Positions 54,598 through 62,609 of a DNA stretch of 64,000 nucleotides are shown in pieces. Below the pieces are notes generated by a model. It worked only from the letters and a program-made list of their open reading frames with translations, was not told the origin of the DNA and did not search any database. Each line of letters starts with the position of its first letter. The first letter of the stretch is position 1. The stretch comes from Archangiaceae bacterium (lineage in GTDB: Bacteria; Myxococcota; Myxococcia; Myxococcales; Myxococcaceae): contig JADJNS010000012.1 of assembly GCA_016714225.1 (NCBI GenBank), forward strand, positions 186,001 through 250,000. The letters run 5' to 3'. The translations under genes and the position numbers were made by a program.

Positions 54598-56091
54598 ATG
54601 GACGAACCCGAAATTCCTCCCGAACAGCTCGACTCCGACGCAGTGCGCGTCGTCACCCGGCTCAAGCAGCACGGCTTCGAGGCGTACATGGTCGGCGGCT
54701 GCGTGCGCGACCTGTTGCTCGGACGCGTGCCCAAAGACTTCGACATCGCCACCTCGGCGCACCCGAACCAGGTCAAGGAGCTGTTCCGCAACAGCCGCTT
54801 GATCGGCCGGCGGTTCAGGCTCGCCCAGGTGTACTTCAAGGGCGGCAAGATTCTCGAGGTCTCGACCTTCCGAAAGAACCCCACCGACGTCGAGGAAGCA
54901 GCGGCGGCGGCGGCCGCGGCTCCGCCCGAGCCCGACACGGTGCTCGACCTCTCGACCGAGGCGGCGCTGCAGTCGATCGAAGGCGACGACGTGGCGGTGG
55001 CTCCGCTGGCGGTGACCGGCGCGAACGGCGACTTCGCAGAGCTTCACGAGGCGGCGCCTACGGCCGATGCCGAGGCGCAGCAGGGGCCCGACCCGGTCGA
55101 GGCCGAAGAGGCGATCGGCGGCGGGGTACCCGACGACGACGTCTTCATCACCCAGGACAACGTCTTCGGCACCGCGTTCGAAGATGCGCGCCGGCGCGAC
55201 TTCACCATCAACGGGCTGTTCTACGACGCCGCTGACGGCAAGGTGACCGACTACGTGTTCGGCCTGCGCGATCTCGCCAACCGCGAGATTCGCACCATCG
55301 GCGACCCCGAGGTGCGCATGCGCGAAGACCCGGTGCGCCTGCTGCGCGCGGTGCGCTTCGCCTGCAAGCTCGAGTTCGACATCGAGTCGCGCACCTACGC
55401 GGCGATGGAGGGCGCGGTCGAAGACCTGGTGCGCTGCTCGCCTCCCCGGCTGTTGGAAGAGACCTTTCGCCTGATTCGCGGCGGGGTGGCGTCTGGCTCG
55501 CTCAAGCTGCTGCGCGCGCTCGACGCGCTCAAGGTGCTGCTGCCGCCGGTCGACGAGTACCTGGTGGCCGAAGGGCCCGAGGCCGAAGAAGAGCTGTTCG
55601 ACTTCGCCGCCGCGCTCGACGAGCGGGTGCTCGCGGGCGACACGCTCGACGACTCGATGATGCTGGCGGCGCTGCTGTTGCCGCTGTCGCTGAACGGCTC
55701 GCAGCCGGCGGCCTCGGAGCAAGAGGCGACGGTGGTGGCGCGGCCCATCGAGACCCTGCTGCGCGAGCTGGTGCGCACGGCGCGGCTGCCGCGCCGCATC
55801 GCCGAGCGCACGCGCATGCTCTTGCTCGCCCAGCCGACGCTGGCCGGTGAGCGGCGGCGGCGCGGGGGCCTGGTCTCGTTCAGGCGGCACCCGCTGTTCG
55901 CCGAGGCGCTCAAGGTGTTCGAGATCTGGGTCGAGGCGACCGGCGAGAAGCGCGAGGCGCTCGCGGCGTGGAAGTCGGGCGGAGCGCCGGTGGTCGCGGC
56001 GGGCGCACCGGGGCCGAGAAAGCGCCGGCGCAGGCGGAGCCGCAACAAGGGTGGCGAGGCGCCTTCCGAGTCGACTCCCGAGACGGCGTAG
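54598..56091 (+). CDS. pcnB: PcnB-type polynucleotide adenylyltransferase (poly(A) polymerase / CCA-type) with insertion
   Basis: 497 residues. The class II nucleotidyltransferase head shows GGCVRDLL (33-40) and the catalytic DFD (47-49), and later RRRDFTINGLFYD (198-210) and the REDPVRLLRAVRFA box. An acidic, Ala-rich insertion of about 85 residues (97-184) interrupts the head between strands. The C-terminus is basic (PRKRRRRRSRNKGG), a typical RNA-binding tail of PcnB. It adds A-tails to RNA or CCA to tRNA; the tail favours PcnB. The stop at 56091 is followed by the convergent dinB. Confidence 0.85.
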   Translation: MDEPEIPPEQLDSDAVRVVTRLKQHGFEAYMVGGCVRDLLLGRVPKDFDIATSAHPNQVKELFRNSRLIGRRFRLAQVYFKGGKILEVSTFRKNPTDVEEAAAAAAAAPPEPDTVLDLSTEAALQSIEGDDVAVAPLAVTGANGDFAELHEAAPTADAEAQQGPDPVEAEEAIGGGVPDDDVFITQDNVFGTAFEDARRRDFTINGLFYDAADGKVTDYVFGLRDLANREIRTIGDPEVRMREDPVRLLRAVRFACKLEFDIESRTYAAMEGAVEDLVRCSPPRLLEETFRLIRGGVASGSLKLLRALDALKVLLPPVDEYLVAEGPEAEEELFDFAAALDERVLAGDTLDDSMMLAALLLPLSLNGSQPAASEQEATVVARPIETLLRELVRTARLPRRIAERTRMLLLAQPTLAGERRRRGGLVSFRRHPLFAEALKVFEIWVEATGEKREALAAWKSGGAPVVAAGAPGPRKRRRRRSRNKGGEAPSESTPETA

Positions 56092-56135
56092 TGTGACGGG
56101 CGCGGTGCTGGCTTCGTTTTAGAGGCCGTTCACGT

Positions 56136-57371
56136 TCACGATGACGCCGGGGGCTTCTTGGGCCTGGCGGCCCCCAGCTCACGGCGAATGCGTTCTTCTT
56201 CTTCGCTCTCGGGGGCGTCGCCGGCGAGGTCGGCGGTGACGATGGCGGCCGTGCCGAACTTCGAGCTGATGGCGTCGATGGCGCGGTTGAGCTTGTCGGT
56301 GCGGGTGGGGCCCTGCGGTGCGAACAGGCCCAGCTGGCCTTCGCCCTGACCGAGCTCTTGCGCGCTCACTCCGGTGAGGCGAACCGGGCGGCGCAGGTCG
56401 ACCCGGTCGAGCAGGGCGCAGGCCTCGCGGTACAGCGTCTGGCCGTCGTCGGTGGGCTCGTCGAGGGTGCGCCGGCGGGTGATGAGGGTGAAGTCCGAGT
56501 ACTTGATGCTCAGCTGCACCACCCGGGCCTTCACCTTGGCGCGGCGCAGGCGGCGCCCCACCCGCAGCGCCTGGGAGTGAAGCTGGTGCACGAGGCCGTC
56601 TCGGCCCATCACGTCTTCTTCGAAGGTGTCTTGGGCGCCGATGCTCTTGGCCTCGCGGTCGGGCACCACCGGGCGATCGTCGATGCCCTGAGAGAGCTCC
56701 CAGAGGTGGCGGCCCGAGTCGCCCAGCACGCGCTCGAGGTCGGGCAGCGCGCGCGCGGCGACGTCTCCGATGGTCTTGAGCCCCACCGCCTTCAGGTGCT
56801 CTTCGGTGCGCGGGCCCACGCCCCACAGCCTCGAGATGGGCAGCGGGGCGAGGAACTCGCGCGAGGTGCCCGCCGGCACCTCACGCTGGCCGTCGGGCTT
56901 GGCGAGGTCGCTGGCGATCTTGGCCTCGAACTTCGCCTCGGCGATGCCGGCCGAGCAGGGCAGCTCGACCTCTCGGGCGATGCTGGCCCTCAGCTGTCGG
57001 GCGATCGTCGCCGGCGGCCCGAACAGGTTCAGCGAGCCGGTCACGTCGAGGAACGCCTCGTCGAGCGAGAGCGGCTCGATGAGCGGCGTCACCTTCTCGA
57101 AGATGCCGAACACCTGGTCGCTGGCGTCGGCGTAGGCGGTGAAGCGCGGGCTGACCACGATGGCCTGGGGCGCCAGCCGCACCGCGCGCGACATCGGCAT
57201 GGCGCTGCGCACCCCGAAGGGCCGCACCTCGTAGCTGGCCGCCAGCACCACGCCGCGGGTGGGGTGGCCTCCGACGATGACCGGCTTGCCGCGCAGCCTG
57301 GGGTCGTCGCGCTGCTCGACCGACGCGTAGAACGCGTCCATGTCGAGATGGATGATCGACCGGGGAGCCAC
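56136..57371 (-). CDS. dinB: DinB, DNA polymerase IV
   Basis: 411 residues. Y-family polymerase with catalytic IIHLDMDAFYASVEQRDDP and SLDEAFLDVTG, the thumb (ISRLWGVGPRTEEHLKAVG) and little-finger domain. It performs error-prone translesion synthesis. GTG 57371 gives VAPRSIIHLDMDAF; ATG would only arise inside the active site, and upstream frame is random-looking. The C-terminal clamp-binding motif appears as QLGLFAPQ. It is divergent from a small membrane-protein gene across about 120 bp; no LexA box was identified there. Confidence 0.93.
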   Translation of the reverse strand: MAPRSIIHLDMDAFYASVEQRDDPRLRGKPVIVGGHPTRGVVLAASYEVRPFGVRSAMPMSRAVRLAPQAIVVSPRFTAYADASDQVFGIFEKVTPLIEPLSLDEAFLDVTGSLNLFGPPATIARQLRASIAREVELPCSAGIAEAKFEAKIASDLAKPDGQREVPAGTSREFLAPLPISRLWGVGPRTEEHLKAVGLKTIGDVAARALPDLERVLGDSGRHLWELSQGIDDRPVVPDREAKSIGAQDTFEEDVMGRDGLVHQLHSQALRVGRRLRRAKVKARVVQLSIKYSDFTLITRRRTLDEPTDDGQTLYREACALLDRVDLRRPVRLTGVSAQELGQGEGQLGLFAPQGPTRTDKLNRAIDAISSKFGTAAIVTADLAGDAPESEEEERIRRELGAARPKKPPASS

Positions 57372-57491
57372 CGCCGACGGGGCATAGCAGACCGGTACGA
57401 CACCGCCGTCAGGTCGGGCTGCGACCGGCGCGCTCCAAGGCTCTGGCGCGACTGACGGCGAGCTCCGGCACCGCGCGTGCAAACGCGAGCG

Positions 57492-57872
57492 ATGCAAGTG
57501 ATGCGGGCCGCGCTCATCGCCGTGCTGGTGCCTTCTCTCGCGTTCGCGGGCGAGCTCTCTGAGACCGAGCGCTACGTGCTGGTGGGAACCGTGGGCGGCG
57601 CGGCGGTGACGTACTCGACCGTGCAGACCGTCTTCATGCTCGATGACCTGATGAAGCGCGGGTACAGCGAGCCCTCGCGCATCGTGCCGGCAGGCTTTCT
57701 GGCCGCGGCCAGCTTCGCGGCGTCGACCGCGCTGCTGGTGAACTGGGGCCTCAAGCGAGACGAGCTGGGCGTGGTGGGCGGCGCGACGATGACGCTCTCG
57801 AGCCTGGTGATGTGCTTTCTGGTGGGCCTGTCGGCGCACGGCTGGTTCATTCGCCAACCCGAAGCGCGCTGA
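57492..57872 (+). CDS. Small membrane protein of unknown function
   Basis: 126 residues from ATG 57492 (ATG 57501 nearby). A signal peptide (ALIAVLVPSLAFA) is followed by three hydrophobic segments (YVLVGTVGGAAVTYSTVQTV, AGFLAAASFAASTALLVNWG, TLSSLVMCFLVGLSAHGWF). No family is recognised. It lies 48 bp upstream of the MscS-type gene on the same strand and may be co-transcribed with it. Confidence 0.7.
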   Translation: MQVMRAALIAVLVPSLAFAGELSETERYVLVGTVGGAAVTYSTVQTVFMLDDLMKRGYSEPSRIVPAGFLAAASFAASTALLVNWGLKRDELGVVGGATMTLSSLVMCFLVGLSAHGWFIRQPEAR

Positions 57873-57920
57873 CCGATTCTGCTGCCGCGCGCCGCGCCGG
57901 GGTCTTATAGGTCGCGGCCG

Positions 57921-58724
57921 ATGGACGTGGAGACGCTGAAGGCTTTCTTCGAGGTCAACGCACTGCCCACCGCGCTGCGGGTGGTGGGGGCCCTCGCCTT
58001 GTGGGTGGGCGGCCGGTTCGTGATCGGGCTGCTGCGGCGAGGCCTGCGCGCCGCGGGCAAGGTGCGCCGTTTCGACGCCACGCTGATTCGCTACCTCGAC
58101 TCGGCCACCCACATCGGGTCGACCATCGTGCTGGTGCTGGCGGTGCTGGGCGTGTTCGGCATCGGCACCACCTCGCTGGCGGGTCTGCTGGCGGCCGGCG
58201 GCGTGGCGATCGGCATCGCCTGGTCGGGGCTGCTCGCCAACTTCGCCGCGGGGGTGTTCATTCTCGCGCTGTCGCCGTTCAGGGTCGGCGACCTGGTCGG
58301 CGTGGTGGGCATCACCGGCGTGGTGCAGGAGATCGGCATGTTCAACACCGCCATCGACACCCACGACAACGTGCGCACCTGGGTGGGCAACGCGCGAATC
58401 TTCGCCGACAACATCCAGAACTTCACCTCGAACGGGTGGCGGCGAGTCGAGGTGAAGGTGCCGCTGCCGGCGGGCGCAGATCTGCTGGCGGCGATGGGCG
58501 CGCTCAGCGAGCTGGCGAAGCAGGTGCCCGACGCGATGGCGCAGCCTCCGCCGCTCATCGAGGTGGTGGCGGTCGACGGCGCGGGCACCGTCACGGTGAA
58601 GGTGGCGGCCCCGGCGCCGCGCTACCACGAAGTGCAGAGCGAGCTGAACAAGGCGGTGGCGCTGTGGCTCAAAGGCCCCGCTGCTTCAGCCGCTCGGTCA
58701 GCTCTACCGGCAGCGGCGAGGTGA
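57921..58724 (+). CDS. MscS-family small-conductance mechanosensitive channel
   Basis: 267 residues. Three N-terminal membrane helices end in the Gly/Ala-rich pore helix (LLAAGGVAIGIAWSGLLANF) followed by AAGVFILALSPFRVGDLVGV and the beta domain (VGNARIFADNIQNFTSNGWR). This is a short MscS without extra N-terminal helices. It opens on membrane tension to release solutes. Its last 56 bp overlap the end of the convergent RluA-type gene; the tail (PAASAARSALPAAAR) is Ala-rich and may be neutral. Confidence 0.88.
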   Translation: MDVETLKAFFEVNALPTALRVVGALALWVGGRFVIGLLRRGLRAAGKVRRFDATLIRYLDSATHIGSTIVLVLAVLGVFGIGTTSLAGLLAAGGVAIGIAWSGLLANFAAGVFILALSPFRVGDLVGVVGITGVVQEIGMFNTAIDTHDNVRTWVGNARIFADNIQNFTSNGWRRVEVKVPLPAGADLLAAMGALSELAKQVPDAMAQPPPLIEVVAVDGAGTVTVKVAAPAPRYHEVQSELNKAVALWLKGPAASAARSALPAAAR

Positions 58725-59574
58725 CCCGGGTGGCGGCACCCGTGTCGGGGTGGCGCACCTCGAGCGACGCGGCGTGCAGGAAGAAGCGGCCGGCACCTTC
58801 GAACGGGGCGCCCCCGTAGAGCGCGTCACCGACGATCGGCGCGCCGATGCCGGCGAGGTGCGCGCGCACCTGGTGCATCACCCCGGTGAAGATCTGCACC
58901 TCGACCAGCGCGTCCATACCGGCGCGCTGGAGCACGGTGAAGCGCGAGCGCGCGGGCCGCGCGGCGTCGTCGCTCGAGAGGGCGGGGCGCACGTGGTCTT
59001 TGTGCTGCACCAGCGGCAGGTCGATGTCGCCCTCATCGGCGATCGGCCCGTTCACCAGCGCCAGGTAGAGCTTCTTGGCCTGGGCCTCGCCGCCGCTGAA
59101 CTGCGCGCGCAGCTTCGTCCACCCGTCGCGGCTCTTGGCCGCCAGCAGCACGCCCGAGGTCTCGATGTCGAGCCGGTGCACCAGGCCCGCTTCGCGGGGG
59201 TCTTCCGAGGCGTCGACCAGCGAGGGCCACCGCGCCACCAGGCGGTTGGCGACGGTGCCGGTCTCGTTCGATTCGAGCGGGTGCACCGGCATGCCCGAGG
59301 GCTTGTCGACGAACACCAGCGCGGCGTCTTCGTGGAGCACGGTGAGCGGCCCCTCTTCGGCGACCGGAGCGCGCGGCCCCTCGACCGGCACCTCGACCGA
59401 GATCTTCTGCCCGGCGGCGACCGACTGGCCCTTCTTGGCCTTGCGCCCGTCGACCCGAACCAGGTCTCTCTCGAACAGGGCCTTCAGCTTCGCGCGCGAG
59501 AGCGAGAGCTTCTTGCCGACGAACAGGTCGATGCGCTCACCCGCTTCGGCGGCGTCGACCGTGAGCTCGGTCAC
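58669..59574 (-). CDS. RluA-family pseudouridine synthase
   Basis: 301 residues. An S4-like RNA-binding N-terminus (ERIDLFVGKKLSLSRAKLK) precedes the synthase domain with catalytic HRLDIETSGVLLAAK (Asp nucleophile) and HQVRAHLAGIGAPIVGDALYG. It isomerises uridine in rRNA or tRNA; RluC/D/A type cannot be told apart here. The GTG start (59572-59574) overlaps the kinase stop (GTGA). The 3' end overlaps mscS by 56 bp, an uncommon but believable convergent overlap. Confidence 0.9.
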   Translation of the reverse strand: MTELTVDAAEAGERIDLFVGKKLSLSRAKLKALFERDLVRVDGRKAKKGQSVAAGQKISVEVPVEGPRAPVAEEGPLTVLHEDAALVFVDKPSGMPVHPLESNETGTVANRLVARWPSLVDASEDPREAGLVHRLDIETSGVLLAAKSRDGWTKLRAQFSGGEAQAKKLYLALVNGPIADEGDIDLPLVQHKDHVRPALSSDDAARPARSRFTVLQRAGMDALVEVQIFTGVMHQVRAHLAGIGAPIVGDALYGGAPFEGAGRFFLHAASLEVRHPDTGAATRVTSPLPVELTERLKQRGL

Positions 59575-60791
59575 TCGGAGAGCGCCTCGAAGACCTCTTC
59601 CACGGTCTGGAAACGGTCTTCGGGCTCCTTGCGAATCAGCCGGTGGGCGACGCGCGACATGTTGCGGTCGCCGCGGGGTTGAACACCGAGATGGGCGCGG
59701 GCTCGGTCTCGAGCACCTTCTGCCACAGCTCGTACGGGGTCTTCGCGTCGAAGGGGCGCGCGGCCGGTGACCATCTCGTAGAGAATCACGCCCAGCGAGT
59801 AGAGGTCGGCGCGGGCGTCGAGCTTCTCGCCCAGAATCTGCTCGGGCGACATGTAGCGGAAGGTGCCGACCAGGCGGCCGTCGGCGGTGACGGCGGCGTC
59901 GTCGGCGATGAACTTGGCGAGGCCGAAGTCCATCAGGCGCACCACGCGATCTTCGTCGACCATGATGTTCGAGGGCTTCAGGTCGCGGTGAATGAGGCCA
60001 TGCCCGTGGATGTAGCCGAGCGCCTCGCAGATCTGCAGCATCACGTCTTTGAGCCGGCCCAGCCGCTCGGGGCGGTTGAGCAGCTCGAGGTCGGCCTCGC
60101 TGGGCTTGCCGGTGGCGGGCTCCTGCTCTTCGGGCATCGGCACGTCGTAGGGGAGCGAGATTTCACCCGACATGGGCAGGTCGGTGTCGGGCTCGTCGGC
60201 GAGATCGGCGAGGCGGCGCACCGAGTCGGGGCCCGATTGGAAATTGCCCCCGCGCGGCGCGGGGCCGTCGTCGTCGCTGCCCGCGTACTCGTCGCTGGGG
60301 TCTTCTTCGGCGAAGCTCGAGAGCGTGAACGGGTTGGGCGCGACGGCCTCGGACGACGGGTCGTCGTCGTCGTCGGAGATCGAATCGGAGCCCGACTCGT
60401 CGGCGTCGGCGTCGGCGGGGGTGTTGAGGGTCGCGCGCACCTTGCGAATCGCGCGCGCGAGGCCCTGATCGCTCGAGAGATCTTCGGTGGCCAGCGAGAG
60501 GTAGTGGCGCAGGGTGAGGCCCTCGACGAGCTCCATGGCGAGGTAGGGGTAGCCCTGAAAGACGCCAGTGTCGTAGACGCGCACCACGTTGGGGTGGCTC
60601 AGCTCGGCGAGGGTCTCGAACTCGCGGGCGAGCCGACGCGCCGCGCGCGGGTCGAGCGCCGGCCCGGTCGAGAGCAGCTTGAGCGCGGCGGTCTCGCCGG
60701 TGCGGCGATCGACGGCGCGGTACACCGTGCCGACTCCACCGGTGCCGAGTGTTTCCAGCACTCGATAGGGGCCAATGACCTTCGGAGGCAT
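59571..60791 (-). CDS. Hanks-type Ser/Thr protein kinase with acidic insertion
   Basis: 406 residues from ATG 60791. Glycine loop GTGGVGTV (16-23), lysine ALKLL (K38), HRDLKPSN (268-275), DFG (288-290) and GTFRYMSPEQ are all present, so the kinase is active by sequence. An acidic, Ser/Asp-rich insertion of about 135 residues (102-238) splits the lobes after the hinge. No membrane segment or sensor domain. Near 59690-59757 the reading is in the wrong frame: the alternative gives APFDAKTPYELWQKVLETEP, the normal sequence, and both ends of the swap are at C runs. Coupled to the RluA-type gene. Confidence 0.87.
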   Translation of the reverse strand: MPPKVIGPYRVLETLGTGGVGTVYRAVDRRTGETAALKLLSTGPALDPRAARRLAREFETLAELSHPNVVRVYDTGVFQGYPYLAMELVEGLTLRHYLSLATEDLSSDQGLARAIRKVRATLNTPADADADESGSDSISDDDDDPSSEAVAPNPFTLSSFAEEDPSDEYAGSDDDGPAPRGGNFQSGPDSVRRLADLADEPDTDLPMSGEISLPYDVPMPEEQEPATGKPSEADLELLNRPERLGRLKDVMLQICEALGYIHGHGLIHRDLKPSNIMVDEDRVVRLMDFGLAKFIADDAAVTADGRLVGTFRYMSPEQILGEKLDARADLYSLGVILYEMVTGRAPLRREDPVRAVAEGARDRARAHLGVQPRGDRNMSRVAHRLIRKEPEDRFQTVEEVFEALSE

Positions 60792-60961
60792 CTTAGGGGG
60801 AGCGCAGCCTACCTCAAGGCAAGGGCGACGGCGGCGCGCGCGGCGAAATCGCCGTCGGCGAGTGACCGCCTGTGCAGGGGTATCGACCGCTGGGGTGACG
60901 CCCCCTCCATGCACGCGGCTTCCTTGCGTTAATAGGGTGGGCTAAGGAGGCCCGCCAATCC

Positions 60962-61729
60962 ATGGAGTCGGCATCACTCAAGTTTCGCGAAGCGACCGTC
61001 AAAGCGAAGCCGTTGCCCCGTCACATCGGCATCATCATGGACGGCAACGGGCGCTGGGCCGAAGGCCACGGCCGGCCTCGTCTCGAAGGTCACCGTGAGG
61101 GCTCGAACAGCGTGCGCGAGGTGACCCGCTGCGCGCGCCGCACGGGTCTCGAGGCGCTGACGCTGTACGCGTTCAGCTCGCAGAACTGGCAGCGCCCCTC
61201 GCTCGAGGTCGCGGGGCTGATGGAGCTCTTGCGCGAGTACCTGCTGAAAGAGCGCCGCGAGATTCTCGACAACCAGATTCGCCTCAACGCCATCGGTGAG
61301 CTGAAGAAGCTGCCCGAGTACGTGCGCGAGCCGCTCGAGGCGCTGCGCGAAGAGAGCGCGGGCAACACCGGCATGACGCTGACCCTGGCGCTGAGCTACG
61401 GCGGTCGTGAAGAGCTGGTTCGGGCGATGCGCGCAGTGGCGGCGAAGGTCGAGGCCGGCGAGCTGGTGGCCGAGTCGATCACCAACGACGACATCGAGCG
61501 CGAGCTGTGGACCACCGATCTGCCGCCGGTCGATCTGATCGTCCGCACCAGCGGCGAGAACCGGGTCAGCAACTTTCTGCTCTGGCAGGGGGCCTACGCC
61601 GAGTACGTGTTCACCGAAACGCTGTGGCCGGACTTCCGCGCGCACGAGCTGCTCGATTGCATCGAGCAGTTCCAGAATCGTGAGCGCAGGTTCGGGCTGA
61701 CTTCTGCCCAGCTGCGCGCGATTCCTTGA
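60962..61729 (+). CDS. uppS: Undecaprenyl diphosphate synthase (UppS)
   Basis: 255 residues. Cis-prenyltransferase motifs are complete: HIGIIMDGNGRWAEGHGRPR (with catalytic Asp), GHREGSNSVREV, LTLYAFSSQNWQRP, LSYGGREELVRA, and DLIVRTSGENRVSNFLLWQ and ETLWPDF. It makes the C55 carrier lipid for peptidoglycan. AAGGAGG lies about 11 nt before the ATG. The stop overlaps the start of cdsA (TTGA), the usual uppS-cdsA order. It is divergent from the kinase gene across 170 bp. Confidence 0.96.
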   Translation: MESASLKFREATVKAKPLPRHIGIIMDGNGRWAEGHGRPRLEGHREGSNSVREVTRCARRTGLEALTLYAFSSQNWQRPSLEVAGLMELLREYLLKERREILDNQIRLNAIGELKKLPEYVREPLEALREESAGNTGMTLTLALSYGGREELVRAMRAVAAKVEAGELVAESITNDDIERELWTTDLPPVDLIVRTSGENRVSNFLLWQGAYAEYVFTETLWPDFRAHELLDCIEQFQNRERRFGLTSAQLRAIP

Positions 61730-62544
61730 CCGACAAGAACAAGAACCTGCTGGTGCGGCTGGCCACCGCGGTGGTGATGCTGCCGTTGGTGCTGGTGCTG
61801 CTCTACCAGGGCGGCTGGTGGACGGCGGGGCTGCTGGCCTGGGGCGCGGCGTCTTGCACCGGCGAGTACATCAACATCACGTTGAAGGGCCTCTCGCCGA
61901 TCGCCTGGCTGGGCATCATCGGCTCGGGGGCGGCGCCGCTGTTCGTGGTGTGGTCGCCGAACAACGCCACCGCGCTGGTGTGCGGCGGCATCTCGGTGCT
62001 GATGCTGGCCACCTGGTCGTACTACCTGCTCAACGGCCCGCTGGAAGACGCGCCCAACCGCACCGCGCAGATCATGATGGGCACCCTCTACGGCGGCGGG
62101 GGCATGGCCGCGCTGATGGCGATTCGCGGGCAAGACGACGGCACCTGGTGGCTGGTCGCCGCGCTGGTGATCACCTGGGCCAACGACTCGGCGGCGTACT
62201 TCGCCGGCCGGCTGTTCGGGAAGCACAAGCTCTACCCCGAGGTCAGCCCGAACAAGACGTGGGAGGGCTTCGCCGGCGGCATGGTGGGCAGCGTCGGTGG
62301 GCTGTTCATCGTGCGCGCGTTCTTCTTTCCCGGCATGACGGTCGCCGATTGCGTGGTGATGGGCGTGCTGGGTGGCGTGCTCGGCCCGGCCGGAGACCTC
62401 TGCGAGTCGATGCTCAAGCGCAGCTACGGCGTCAAGGACTCGGGGAAGATGATTCCCGGCCACGGCGGCATGCTCGACCGCGTCGACGCGCTGCTGTTCA
62501 ACGCGCCGATGGTGTTCGTCTACATCAAGTTCGCGCGCGGCTGA
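61726..62544 (+). CDS. cdsA: Phosphatidate cytidylyltransferase (CdsA)
   Basis: 272 residues from TTG 61726, overlapping the uppS stop. About seven membrane helices, then the CDP-alcohol signature KDSGKMIPGHGGMLDRVDAL near the C-terminus, preceded by the conserved PNKTWEGFAGGMVGS and WANDSAAYFAGRLFGKHKL. It makes CDP-diacylglycerol from phosphatidate and CTP in the inner membrane. The pair uppS-cdsA is standard; dxr and rseP, which often follow, are not here. Confidence 0.95.
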   Translation: MTDKNKNLLVRLATAVVMLPLVLVLLYQGGWWTAGLLAWGAASCTGEYINITLKGLSPIAWLGIIGSGAAPLFVVWSPNNATALVCGGISVLMLATWSYYLLNGPLEDAPNRTAQIMMGTLYGGGGMAALMAIRGQDDGTWWLVAALVITWANDSAAYFAGRLFGKHKLYPEVSPNKTWEGFAGGMVGSVGGLFIVRAFFFPGMTVADCVVMGVLGGVLGPAGDLCESMLKRSYGVKDSGKMIPGHGGMLDRVDALLFNAPMVFVYIKFARG

Positions 62545-62609
62545 GGCCCACCTCGAGTGAATCAAGGTGGCTCGGGGTGCGTCCATGCCCCCAAGTCACG
62601 GAGGAGACC

